32,340 nt of DNA, taken from Halieaceae bacterium. Its GTDB lineage: Bacteria; Pseudomonadota; Gammaproteobacteria; Pseudomonadales; Halieaceae. The notes beneath the pieces were generated by a model that was not told the origin of the DNA, searched no databases, and saw only the letters and a list, made by a program, of their open reading frames with translations. The DNA lies in assembly GCA_023253715.1 (NCBI GenBank), contig JALRFH010000040.1, positions 1-32,340 on the forward strand, read 5' to 3'. A program made the translations under genes and the position numbers. Positions 12,496 to 21,936 of the stretch are shown in pieces (the first letter of the stretch is position 1; every line of letters starts with the position of its first letter).

Positions 12496-13332
12496 CTATA
12501 AATTCACCATGCGGATATTACTTAAGGGCTTCAGTTCGTTGGTTCCTCGCAGCGTGGCAAAGTCGAACAAATTGCGATCCGCCAATTGTGACGGACTGAT
12601 ATTTCCCAGGGCCTTGAAGATGGTCTCAACCCGGCCAGGATATTCTCGCTCCCACTGAGCCAACATATCCTTCACTTGCACTCGCTGAAGATGGTCTTGA
12701 GAACCACATAAATTGCAAGGAATAATGGGGAACTCACGGGCCTGCGCAAATCTCTCGATATCGGATTCCTTGCAATAGGCCAGCGGTCGGATAATCACAT
12801 TCTTACCATCGTCGCTGAGCAATTTAGGCGGCATTGCCTTCAGACTACCTTGGAAAAATAAGTTCAAAAACAAGGTTTCAACGATATCGTCGCGATGGTG
12901 CCCGAGCGCAATCTTCTGCGCACCGATTTCCTCGGCAAAACCGTACAAGGTCCCGCGGCGCAATCTAGAGCACAAGCCGCAAGTCGTTTTTCCCTCTGGA
13001 ATCACCCGCTTGACAACGCTGTAGGTGTCTCGCTCTAAAATGTAGTATTCAATGCCCAGAGCATCGAGATAAGCAGGCAAAACATGCTCTGGGAAACCCG
13101 GCTGTTTTTGATCCAGGTTCACCGCAATCAACTCAAAAGAAATTGGAGCGCTTTTCTGCAGGCTAAGCAGTATGTCTAGCATCGTGTAGGAATCTTTACC
13201 GCCCGACAAGCACACCATTACACGATCGCCATCTTCAATCATGTTGTAATCTACAATCGCTTCACCTGCGAGACGCCGCAAACGCTTCTGTAATTTGTTA
13301 AAGTCGTACTGAGTTTTTGGCTTGGCAGACAT
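12496..13332 (-). CDS. ttcA: tRNA 2-thiocytidine(32) synthetase TtcA
   Basis: 278 aa; PP-loop [26 protein letters not shown] and [10 protein letters not shown] cysteine motifs. Confidence 0.96.
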   Translation of the reverse strand: MSAKPKTQYDFNKLQKRLRRLAGEAIVDYNMIEDGDRVMVCLSGGKDSYTMLDILLSLQKSAPISFELIAVNLDQKQPGFPEHVLPAYLDALGIEYYILERDTYSVVKRVIPEGKTTCGLCSRLRRGTLYGFAEEIGAQKIALGHHRDDIVETLFLNLFFQGSLKAMPPKLLSDDGKNVIIRPLAYCKESDIERFAQAREFPIIPCNLCGSQDHLQRVQVKDMLAQWEREYPGRVETIFKALGNISPSQLADRNLFDFATLRGTNELKPLSNIRMVNL

Positions 13333-13365
13333 GGCTGCAAGATCCCCTAGCGTGATGGAGGCGTT

Positions 13366-13395
13366 ATTTTACGCATTCGGCCTATCTAAGGTCTA
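13366..13395 (-). promoter_or_regulatory. Candidate ttcA (ttcA-ccm) sigma70-type promoter
   Basis: Minus strand: TAGACC (13395-13390), 18-nt spacer, TAAAAT (13371-13366), located 34 nt upstream of the ttcA ATG. Matches to consensus 4/6 and 5/6; assigned by eye. Confidence 0.35.
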
Positions 13396-13414
13396 CCCGT
13401 AGTGGTTCTGCGCC

Positions 13415-13443
13415 TTGTAATTTAGGCCTTAAACCAAGACAAT
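13415..13443 (+). promoter_or_regulatory. Candidate mdh sigma70-type promoter
   Basis: TTGTAA (13415-13420), 17-nt spacer, GACAAT (13438-13443), upstream of SD AAAGGAAA (13471-13478) and mdh ATG at 13484. Matches 4/6 and 4/6; assigned by eye. Confidence 0.35.
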
Positions 13444-13483
13444 AGCGCCAATTTATTTTGCTCACTGTGTAAAGGAAACCCAC

Positions 13484-14464
13484 ATGAAACAAGCTGTACG
13501 CGTCACGGTCACTGGAGCCGCCGGTCAAATCGGTTACGCCCTACTTTTCAGAATCGCCTCAGGCGCTATGCTGGGCGACGACCAGCCCGTCATTCTAAAA
13601 CTTCTGGACATCACTCCGGCTCTAGAAGCGCTGGAAGGGGTACGCATGGAACTGGAAGATTGTGCTTTTCCTTTGCTGGCAGGCATCGAGTGTACTGATG
13701 ACCCCAATGTCGGCTTCAAAGATACTGACTACGCGCTATTAGTCGGTGCTCGGCCTCGAGGACCGGGAATGGAGCGCAAAGATCTGTTGGAGGCGAATGC
13801 TGCCATTTTCTCGGTACAAGGCAAAGCCATAAATGATTACGCAAGCCGCGATATCAAAGTGTTAGTCGTGGGCAACCCTGCCAATACTAACGCACTGATT
13901 ACGCAACGGAATGCCCCAGACATTGATCCGCGCAACTTCACAGCAATGACGCGCTTGGATCACAATCGCGCTATGACTCAAATTGCGATTAAAACAGGCA
14001 CCAGCGTTAATGAGGTCAGCAATATGACCATCTGGGGCAACCACTCTGCGACGCAATACCCCGATCTGTACAATGCGAAAGTCAACGGCCAAGCAGCTAT
14101 CGGCATGGTAGACCAAGCCTGGTATGAAAACGACTTTATCCCCACCGTTCAACAACGGGGCGCCGCAATTATCAAAGCGCGTGGAGCATCGTCGGCAGCG
14201 TCTGCAGCGAACGCAGCGATCGGCCATATGCGCTCCTGGGCTCTGGGCACCGAGGGCGACGACTGGGTCTCAATGGGGGTGTATTCTGACGGTTCCTATG
14301 GCATTGCCGAAGGCCTGATTTACTCGTTTCCTTGCCGTTGCTGCAATGGCGAGTGGGTCATCGTACAAGACGTCGAGATCAATGACTTTTCGCGCGCTAA
14401 AATGACAGCCACTGAACAGGAGTTGATCGAAGAGCGCGACGCCGTCGCCCACTTACTCGGTTAG
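13484..14464 (+). CDS. mdh: Malate dehydrogenase
   Basis: 326 aa; [57 protein letters not shown], all typical of bacterial NAD-dependent Mdh. Confidence 0.97.
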   Translation: MKQAVRVTVTGAAGQIGYALLFRIASGAMLGDDQPVILKLLDITPALEALEGVRMELEDCAFPLLAGIECTDDPNVGFKDTDYALLVGARPRGPGMERKDLLEANAAIFSVQGKAINDYASRDIKVLVVGNPANTNALITQRNAPDIDPRNFTAMTRLDHNRAMTQIAIKTGTSVNEVSNMTIWGNHSATQYPDLYNAKVNGQAAIGMVDQAWYENDFIPTVQQRGAAIIKARGASSAASAANAAIGHMRSWALGTEGDDWVSMGVYSDGSYGIAEGLIYSFPCRCCNGEWVIVQDVEINDFSRAKMTATEQELIEERDAVAHLLG

Positions 14465-14469
14465 TCGTA

Positions 14470-15084
14470 ATGCCCGCAAATTCTGACGCGATCAACAGTT
14501 ACCATCACGGTAATTTACGTGAGGCCTTACTTGACTCAGCCGAACAGGCCATCGTTGAGCAAACCGCCGAAGCCTTGAGTTTGCGGGCACTTGCCCGAAC
14601 CGCGGGTGTATCCCAGACCGCGCCCTATCGTCACTTTAGCGACCGCAACACCCTGTTAGCGGCCGTCTCAGAACGCGGCTATCAAAGACTGATTGCCGCG
14701 CTTCATGCCGCTATTGATTCCATTGAAGGCGATGCGGAACGCCAAGTCAGGGAAGCCGCGCGTTGTTACGTACAATTTGCCTTAGATAACCCGCAGCTCT
14801 TTAAATTGATGTTCGGTCCACTCTTGCAACCGACTAAAACATACCCCGAGTTGCACGCTCGAATTCGCGAATGCAATCACCTGGTGCAAACGATGCTGGC
14901 TAACGGCATACGTTCAGGGTCTTTTGTCGAGGAAGATATACGGTATCTGACGAACACTGCGTGGGCCGGCATTCACGGCCTTGCGACCTTGGTGATCGAC
15001 ATGCCTGACTTGTTCGAACAGCATATTGAACTTGAACGCCAAATGGATATTAGCGTGAGGTCCTTGCTTAATTGCATGCAGTGA
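14470..15084 (+). CDS. TetR/AcrR family transcriptional regulator with WHG-type C-terminal domain
   Basis: 204 aa; YHHGNLREALLDSAEQAI...LSLRALARTAGVSQTAPYRHFSDRNTLLAAV HTH; C-terminal AWAGIHGLATLVI resembles the TetR_C_33/WHG family. Confidence 0.9.
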   Translation: MPANSDAINSYHHGNLREALLDSAEQAIVEQTAEALSLRALARTAGVSQTAPYRHFSDRNTLLAAVSERGYQRLIAALHAAIDSIEGDAERQVREAARCYVQFALDNPQLFKLMFGPLLQPTKTYPELHARIRECNHLVQTMLANGIRSGSFVEEDIRYLTNTAWAGIHGLATLVIDMPDLFEQHIELERQMDISVRSLLNCMQ

Positions 15085-15147
15085 GGTCAAACCCTGAGCC
15101 ACGGTGCTGTATACACGCTGCCACACTTGACTCGCTCACAACCACTG

Positions 15148-17607
15148 TCAGTTTTCTCGCAAAGCGACAACAGGCTCGACGCTGACGCTGTGCCGACAGC
15201 TCAACCAGCCCACACACGCCATCAGACCGGCGGACACGGCAGGCACAATGAACCAGAGCCACCACACGCCTCGATAGTCACCGTCAAACATCGTTTGATA
15301 AATCCCCCAAGTTGCAAGCTCTGCCGCTCCAACGCCCAGTAAACCGGCGATACAGCCTATGGTCGCGAACTCCACCCACACTGCAAGCGCCAGCGTCGAA
15401 CCCTTTGCACCAAATACCTTGAGTACAGCATTTTCGTGGGTTCTTTCCGCCAGCGTCCCCGCGACCCCCATAACCAACACCAGCACGCCAGCGACCACAA
15501 TCAGAGACAAAACGGCTTCAACCGCTTTCGATACGCTTGCCACGATACCTTGCAACTGTTTGATGATCAGATCAATTTCCAGTACGGTCAGCGTCGGAAA
15601 CCTCGAAATCAGCTCGTTTAAGACAATCTTTTTTGAGGCCGGCAGGTAAAAACTACTTAAAAAACTCGCGGCGCCCGGTGGGACAGCACTCGGTTCAATC
15701 AAAACAAAGAAGTTCGGACGGAGACTTTGCCAATCGACCTCGCGCAAACTTGTAACGACCAAGGCCAGCTCGTCTGAGCCAATTCGATACCGCAGCGTAT
15801 CACCGAGCGCAATGCCTGCACGTTCGGCGTATTCTCGCTCAATGGAAACCTCGGCCACCTCATCCTCACGAAACCATTTCCCAGCGATCAGCGTATTGGC
15901 CGCGGGCAAGGTATTGGTCCATGAAAAATTCGTTTCCCGCTGGCGATCTGCCCCCTCCTGGCCCGACAGCACCCGAGTGTTGACTGCCGTTAAACGTGCT
16001 CTAGACATCGGATAGGAACCTTGAACGGCAAGCTCATGAACATTCAAAAACTCCTCGAACTGTGCGACCTCCCAACTTTGTAGATTAATCACGAAATGAT
16101 TGGGCGCATCCACAGGCAACTGTTTTTGCCATTGGTCAATCAGACTTGTCCGCACCAAGCCCAGCAGCACCATTAACATAATGGCCGAGCCAAACATCAC
16201 GACGTTAAAGCCGTTAGCGCGAGCATGACGAAACATCGTTGCACTGGCTAAGCGCCACAGCGCCGATACCAAGGGAATCTTGGTCAACAAACGTCGAAAG
16301 ACGAGAACTGCCACCGTATAGCCCAGCGCTATAATCACCACCAAAGAGACAAGCAATGAGCCGGTCAATATCCAGTTGCCCGTGTAGAACTGGGTCAAGA
16401 GCAGGAGTCCAGCCAAAGCCAAGCCGACATCGAGCGGTGCCAAACCCGCAAACAAAGTTAGCTCTTGTCGCAAAACTCGCAGTGGGCTCGCACCTGCGAG
16501 ACGAACAAAACTTGGCCCCACAAAGGCCGAGAGGCACACCAGGAGTGTCACCGCTCCAACACCGAAAGGACGCAATGGGTACGCGACCGTGGTTTTGTTT
16601 TCAATCAGGTCTTGCAGCAAATAAACAGCAGCAAACTCCAATACAATCGCCAAAGCAAAACCCAGCAGCATCGACAAAAGACCTACAAGCCCGAGCAGAC
16701 TAGCGTACAGCTGAACAACCTTCGCGCGGGTGGCGCCCAGCGTCTTGAGCACCGCAACATAAGCAAAATGACGCTCACCGAAACGCCTTGCGGCCATCAA
16801 CATCGCGACTCCCGAGAGCAATACCCCGACACTTCCTGCAAGCAGTAAGAATCGCTCTGCACGGTCGAGTGCTTGCGCAATGCTGGGCTGTGACTCATCG
16901 ACTGTGCGAACCCTTACCCTGTCTTTGAGATCGGCTTGCAGCGCTTCTCGCGCTTCATTAAGTGCCGCAGGCTGACCCGCGAGTAACAAGCGGTAAGACA
17001 CTCGACTGGCCGCCTGTACCACACCCGTGGATTGCAAATCTTCAAATCGCATGAGCACACGGGGGGCCGTGTCAAACATCGACCCGCCGGCATCAGGCTC
17101 GGATCGAATGATCCCTGATACACGCAAGCTCGATTGGCCTAAGACGATCAAGTCGCCCACGTTTAGGTTCAGCAAGGGAAACAGCCTGGGTGCCAACCAG
17201 ACCTCTCCGATCGCCGGAAGATCCCCAGTAACCGCTAGGTTGCCGAAAGGGGTCGTGCTAGTTTTTAATCGACCTCGCAAGGGATAGTTGGCACTGACCG
17301 CTTTGGCTGACACCAAGGCAAAGCCTTCATCGGCAGTTTGAATCATCGTCGCAAAGGTCAGGGTTTCAGCGCTTCGCACGCCGCTGCTGAGCTGTGAAGA
17401 CCACTCTGTTTTATCCAGAACTTCTCTTGCCTCAAGCACAACATCCGCCGCGAGGAACTGGGTACTCTCCCCTACCAGCCGAAGCGTAAGCCGATCAGTA
17501 AACAAGCTAATACCCGAGACCATGGCGACGGCCAATACCAATGACAAAAACAGAACCTGTATTTCACCCGCGCGCCATTCCCGCTCAAACCACCACCACA
17601 AGGACAT
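15148..17607 (-). CDS. ybbP: ABC transporter permease, YbbP-like (FtsX/MacB superfamily)
   Basis: 819 aa; two FtsX-like TM modules with large periplasmic regions; start codon overlaps the stop of the upstream ATPase gene (TAATG). Confidence 0.88.
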   Translation of the reverse strand: MSLWWWFEREWRAGEIQVLFLSLVLAVAMVSGISLFTDRLTLRLVGESTQFLAADVVLEAREVLDKTEWSSQLSSGVRSAETLTFATMIQTADEGFALVSAKAVSANYPLRGRLKTSTTPFGNLAVTGDLPAIGEVWLAPRLFPLLNLNVGDLIVLGQSSLRVSGIIRSEPDAGGSMFDTAPRVLMRFEDLQSTGVVQAASRVSYRLLLAGQPAALNEAREALQADLKDRVRVRTVDESQPSIAQALDRAERFLLLAGSVGVLLSGVAMLMAARRFGERHFAYVAVLKTLGATRAKVVQLYASLLGLVGLLSMLLGFALAIVLEFAAVYLLQDLIENKTTVAYPLRPFGVGAVTLLVCLSAFVGPSFVRLAGASPLRVLRQELTLFAGLAPLDVGLALAGLLLLTQFYTGNWILTGSLLVSLVVIIALGYTVAVLVFRRLLTKIPLVSALWRLASATMFRHARANGFNVVMFGSAIMLMVLLGLVRTSLIDQWQKQLPVDAPNHFVINLQSWEVAQFEEFLNVHELAVQGSYPMSRARLTAVNTRVLSGQEGADRQRETNFSWTNTLPAANTLIAGKWFREDEVAEVSIEREYAERAGIALGDTLRYRIGSDELALVVTSLREVDWQSLRPNFFVLIEPSAVPPGAASFLSSFYLPASKKIVLNELISRFPTLTVLEIDLIIKQLQGIVASVSKAVEAVLSLIVVAGVLVLVMGVAGTLAERTHENAVLKVFGAKGSTLALAVWVEFATIGCIAGLLGVGAAELATWGIYQTMFDGDYRGVWWLWFIVPAVSAGLMACVGWLSCRHSVSVEPVVALREN

Positions 17608-18278
17608 TAAGTGACCGCCTCCAATAACCCCTTGTCAATTCTCACCACTCGCTGACATCTGTGCGCTAAGGCCGGATCGTGGGTGACCAGAATTAAACTT
17701 TTATCATGCGCCGCCGTCATCGAGAACAACAAATCCGCTACGTGGTCACCGGTGGATCCATCGAGATTGCCAGTTGGCTCATCGGCAAACAGGAGGTTGG
17801 GCTCTGTCACAAAGGCACGCGCGATTGCGACGCGCTGTTGTTCGCCACCCGACAATTGCTTGGGAAAGTGCGCCAGTCGTTGCCCTAAGCCTACCCGATT
17901 TAGCTGATTGAGTGCCCGAGCTTTTGCCTCAGAGGCTGTCATTCCTGCCAGTTGCACGGGTAAAGCCACATTATCGAGGGCCGTCAAAGACGGCAACAAC
18001 TGGAAACTCTGAAAAACAAAACCGACCTCATTGCCGCGCCATAGCGCCCTGGCGTCTTCATCAGCATCGCTGACGGAAAACGTTTTATGGCGAACACTGC
18101 CAGAGCTGGGTGTGTCTAAGCCCGCCAACAAACCCAGTAAGGTAGACTTACCCGAACCTGACGCGCCGAGTATAGCGATCGATTCTCCCGGCTTGATTTC
18201 TAAGCTAATCCCTTTCAAGATCTCAATAGTTTGATCGCCGAGTGTGACTGTTTTGAAAAGTGTATCCGCAATGAGCAT
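17607..18278 (-). CDS. ybbA: ABC transporter ATP-binding protein, YbbA-like (LolD/MacB type)
   Basis: 223 aa; Walker A GASGSGKSTLLGL, signature LSGGEQQRVAIARAFV, Walker B LLFADEPTGNLD; divergent from tesA. Confidence 0.93.
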   Translation of the reverse strand: MLIADTLFKTVTLGDQTIEILKGISLEIKPGESIAILGASGSGKSTLLGLLAGLDTPSSGSVRHKTFSVSDADEDARALWRGNEVGFVFQSFQLLPSLTALDNVALPVQLAGMTASEAKARALNQLNRVGLGQRLAHFPKQLSGGEQQRVAIARAFVTEPNLLFADEPTGNLDGSTGDHVADLLFSMTAAHDKSLILVTHDPALAHRCQRVVRIDKGLLEAVT

Positions 18279-18921
18279 AAAAAAAATTCCCGTGATGCCC
18301 TACCTACGCTTGGGCATCCTGATCGGATTGTTGATGTCCACCTGGGTGCAAGCGCGAGTGCCCGCAAAAATTCTCGTCCTTGGCGACAGCATTAGCGCGG
18401 CGTACGGCATGAATATTGAGCAAGGGTGGGTTAGTTTGTGGGCGGACAGCGTACAAGATCGTGCCCATATCATCAATGCAAGCATGAGTGGGGAAACCAG
18501 TACGGGTGGGCTATCGCGCCTGCCTCTGTTACTTGAGCAGCATGAGCCAGCGCTGGTGATTATCGAATTAGGTGGCAATGACGGCTTGCGTGGTTATCCA
18601 ATAAAACAGCTGAAAAACAACTTGTTAGCGATGGTGCAACTATCTCAGGCGAGCGGCGCGCGCGTCGCGCTAATACCGATGCAAATCCCGCCCAACTACG
18701 GCGCAGCGTATACCAAAAAATTTTTTCAGACCTTTAGCGAGGTCGTCGCTCAGAGCGAAAGCAGCCTGTTGCCATTTTTTCTTGAACCTGTTGCCTTAAA
18801 TCCCGAACTGATGCAGGCCGACGGGATCCACCCAACCGCTGAGGCTCAACCCCTAATGCTCGCGACCCTAGAGCAAGCGCTCAGTCAGTTACTTGAAACC
18901 CTCGCAGAGCACTCACCATGA
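18271..18921 (+). CDS. tesA: Arylesterase/acyl-CoA thioesterase/lysophospholipase TesA (SGNH hydrolase, signal peptide)
   Basis: Start MSIKKIPVMPYLRLGILIGLLMSTWVQA; LVLGDSISAAYG (GDS), GGNDGLRG, DGIHPTAEAQ. The supplied ORF starts at 18244; 18271 gives a sensible signal peptide (18295 is another option). Confidence 0.92.
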   Translation: MSIKKIPVMPYLRLGILIGLLMSTWVQARVPAKILVLGDSISAAYGMNIEQGWVSLWADSVQDRAHIINASMSGETSTGGLSRLPLLLEQHEPALVIIELGGNDGLRGYPIKQLKNNLLAMVQLSQASGARVALIPMQIPPNYGAAYTKKFFQTFSEVVAQSESSLLPFFLEPVALNPELMQADGIHPTAEAQPLMLATLEQALSQLLETLAEHSP

Positions 18922-19745
18922 CAACTCAAATATCAGCGCTTAAAAAGCACACGTTCGACGTGATATTTGGCACCGAGAGCCCCGCGGGAAAAGCCTTTGA
19001 TATCCTTTTAATCATTGCAATCCTGACCAGCGTGGCAGTGGTCATTGCCGATTCAATGCCAGCCCTGCATCAACAATTCGGTCTACTATTTTGGCAGATT
19101 GAATGGGGTTTTACCGTGTTTTTCAGCATCGAATACTGCGTGCGCATATGGTGCAGTCCGAACCCTAGGGCCTATATCACCAGCGGATTTGGTATTGTCG
19201 ACTTACTGGCGGTTATTCCCACCTATATTGCGCTGTTTATCCCCACAGCAGCCCCCTTATTGATACTTAGAGTACTGCGTATATTGCGCATATTTCGGGT
19301 CTTACGCTTATTGCCCTACATTCGCGAATCGACGATATTGTTGGAAGCCTTGCGTAGATCCAGCCGCAAAATTTTTGTGTTTTTTTCGATGATGATCGTG
19401 ATAACCACGATTTTTGGGTGCCTGCTTTACGTCGTCGAGGGGCCCGAACACGGCTTCAATACGATACCAGACAGCATCTACTGGGCCATTGTCACGGTGA
19501 CCACCGTAGGCTACGGCGATCTTGTGCCGATGACGGCGTTCGGGCGCGCTATCGCTGCCTTGGGGATGTTGACAGGCTATGCCATCATTGCGGTTCCTAC
19601 CGGCATTATCACGGCCGAGTTAACCCAAGAAATAAAGCGACAGCGAGATCTTCGCTCCTGTTCACAATGCAACCGTAGTGGCCACGACAGTGATGCCGAG
19701 CATTGTAAATATTGCGGTGCTTTACTACCGAGTCTGGCGTCTTAA
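18918..19745 (+). CDS. Voltage-gated potassium channel-like ion transporter with C-terminal zinc ribbon
   Basis: 275 aa; S4-like [16 protein letters not shown], selectivity filter [12 protein letters not shown]-terminal [23 protein letters not shown]. Confidence 0.92.
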   Translation: MTTQISALKKHTFDVIFGTESPAGKAFDILLIIAILTSVAVVIADSMPALHQQFGLLFWQIEWGFTVFFSIEYCVRIWCSPNPRAYITSGFGIVDLLAVIPTYIALFIPTAAPLLILRVLRILRIFRVLRLLPYIRESTILLEALRRSSRKIFVFFSMMIVITTIFGCLLYVVEGPEHGFNTIPDSIYWAIVTVTTVGYGDLVPMTAFGRAIAALGMLTGYAIIAVPTGIITAELTQEIKRQRDLRSCSQCNRSGHDSDAEHCKYCGALLPSLAS

Positions 19746-19766
19746 GTCACTGCGTAAGCAAGCGAT

Positions 19767-19796
19767 CTGGTTTATACTTACGGCTTAAGAAACCAG
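19767..19796 (+). repeat. Inverted repeat/hairpin upstream of ygiQ
   Basis: CTGGTTT-ATA-CTTA-CGGCT-TAAG-AAACCAG: 7-bp and 4-bp stems, 3-nt one-sided bulge, 5-nt loop, ending 11 nt before the ygiQ ATG. Confidence 0.6.
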
Positions 19797-19807
19797 TCGA
19801 ACAACTT

Positions 19808-21919
19808 ATGCCAACAGCTCTTTACGATTACCCGAAATATTGGGCCGAGTGTCTCGGACCGGCTCCCTTTCTGCCGACATCCCGGTCCGAGATGGAGCAA
19901 TTAGGATGGGACGCTTGCGACATCATCATCGTCACGGGGGACGCCTATGTCGATCACCCGAGTTTTGGCATGGCTGTTATTGGGAGGGTGCTCGAAGCGC
20001 AAGGCTTTCGCGTCGGCATTATTGCCCAGCCGAATTGGCACAACTGCGACGATTTCAAACGACTCGGTCAACCCACTCTATTTTTCGGCGTTGCGGCCGG
20101 AAACATGGATTCGATGATCAACCGCTACACGGCTGACCGAAAACGTCGCAACGACGACGCCTACACGCCCGATGGCAAGCCCGATCATCGCCCAGACCGC
20201 GCGGTGATCGTCTACAGCCAGCGAGTACGCGAAGCGTTCAAGGATTCACCCATCATTATCGGCGGCATTGAAGCCAGCTTGCGCAGAATTGCACACTACG
20301 ACTATTGGAGTGAGAAAATTCGACGCTCCGTGTTAATGGATAGTCGTGCCGACCTGCTGTTATTCGGCAATGCAGAGCGCGCTATCTGCGAAGTGGCACA
20401 TCGCCTGAGCCGTGGCGAAGCACTTAACACCCTTCGAGATATCCGTGGCATCGCCTTCAAAACTAAAGAGGTTTTGCCGGGTTTTACGATCATAGACTCC
20501 ACCAATATTGACGTCGTTGGCCCAGTAGAAAAACAGATCAACCCTTACGAGATGGTGACCGAAACCACCTGCGAAGATAAAGACAAACAGATGCAAATCG
20601 TGCAGCTTGTAGACCCTAGGCACGAAGGTCTTGAGACCGTAATCCGTATCCCTAGCTTTGAACAGGTATCAGCCGATCCTGCTCTGTACGCCCACGCCTC
20701 GCGTGTATTGCACAAAGAAACGAACCCACACAACGCGAGACCACTACTGCAACAACACAACGATACAGAGATATGGATTACCCCACCACCCATCCCGCTG
20801 ACGACCGAGGAGCTGGACTGGGTGTTTGAACTCCCGTACCAGCGTGCGCCTCATCCCATGTACGGCACGGCTAAGATACCTGCATTCGAGATGATCCAAC
20901 ATTCGATCAACATCATGCGAGGTTGTTTTGGAGGCTGCACTTTCTGTTCTATTACCGAACACGAGGGGCGCATCATTCAGAATCGCTCTGAAGAATCGAT
21001 CCTCAAAGAGATTGAAAAGATTCGCGACACCAGCAAGGCTTTTACTGGTGTCATTTCGGATCTGGGTGGCCCCACAGCTAATATGTGGCGTTTAGCCTGC
21101 AAAGACCCAGAAATCGAGGCTTCTTGTCGCAAATTGAGTTGCGTCTTCCCCGGTATTTGCAAGAACCTAAATACGGACCAGACCCCCTTAGTCCAACTTT
21201 ACCGAAAAGCTCGCAGAATCCCGGGAATCAAGAAAGTCCTTATCGCCTCGGGACTGCGTTATGACATCGCGGTTGAAACACCAGAATATGTTGAAGAATT
21301 GGTGACTCACCATGTGGGTGGTTACTTGAAGATCGCCCCGGAACATACGGAGCAAGGCCCGCTGTCAGCGATGATGAAGCCCGGTATCGGTACCTACGAC
21401 ACGTTCAAAAAGCTGTTCGATAAATACAGTAAAAAAGCGGGCAAAGAACAGTACCTGATTCCCTATTTTATTGCTGCACACCCAGGTACAGAAGACGAAG
21501 ACATGCTGAATCTGGCACTGTGGCTTAAACGCAATGGTTTCCGCGCCGACCAGGTGCAAACCTTCTATCCGTCACCCATGGCGACAGCCACGGCAATGTA
21601 CCATACAGGCTACAATCCACTAAAACCCGTGCGGCGCTCGAGCCCTAAAATTGCCCGCGTACAAAAACTCAGTCAAAGACGTCTGCATAAAGCCTTTCTG
21701 AGGTATCATGACTCCGACAATTGGCCATCCCTGCGAGATACCTTAAAGGCGATGGGCCGCAAAGATCTCATTGGCTACGGTAAACAGCATTTGGTCCCGC
21801 CGAGGCAACCTCCGCAAAGACACCGTTCGTTAGTGGACCACAAGCAACGGTTTGTGACTCAGCACACAGGAATAGATCCTGTAAACAAGCGCCGGCAGCC
21901 GCCTAGAAAACGTCGCTAA
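19808..21919 (+). CDS. ygiQ: YgiQ family radical SAM protein
   Basis: Start [55 protein letters not shown]; radical SAM motif CFGGCTFCS. The supplied ORF (19712) extends upstream into the channel gene in another frame; ATG at 19808 aligns with known YgiQ N-termini. Confidence 0.96.
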   Translation: MPTALYDYPKYWAECLGPAPFLPTSRSEMEQLGWDACDIIIVTGDAYVDHPSFGMAVIGRVLEAQGFRVGIIAQPNWHNCDDFKRLGQPTLFFGVAAGNMDSMINRYTADRKRRNDDAYTPDGKPDHRPDRAVIVYSQRVREAFKDSPIIIGGIEASLRRIAHYDYWSEKIRRSVLMDSRADLLLFGNAERAICEVAHRLSRGEALNTLRDIRGIAFKTKEVLPGFTIIDSTNIDVVGPVEKQINPYEMVTETTCEDKDKQMQIVQLVDPRHEGLETVIRIPSFEQVSADPALYAHASRVLHKETNPHNARPLLQQHNDTEIWITPPPIPLTTEELDWVFELPYQRAPHPMYGTAKIPAFEMIQHSINIMRGCFGGCTFCSITEHEGRIIQNRSEESILKEIEKIRDTSKAFTGVISDLGGPTANMWRLACKDPEIEASCRKLSCVFPGICKNLNTDQTPLVQLYRKARRIPGIKKVLIASGLRYDIAVETPEYVEELVTHHVGGYLKIAPEHTEQGPLSAMMKPGIGTYDTFKKLFDKYSKKAGKEQYLIPYFIAAHPGTEDEDMLNLALWLKRNGFRADQVQTFYPSPMATATAMYHTGYNPLKPVRRSSPKIARVQKLSQRRLHKAFLRYHDSDNWPSLRDTLKAMGRKDLIGYGKQHLVPPRQPPQRHRSLVDHKQRFVTQHTGIDPVNKRRQPPRKRR

Positions 21920-21936
21920 GCATCAAGGAGACGCAC

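Noticed and set aside
15108-15115. Perfect 8-bp palindrome TGTATACA between convergent tetR and ybbP
   Set aside because: Short, flanks do not extend the symmetry, and it is downstream of both genes, so a regulatory role is unsupported.
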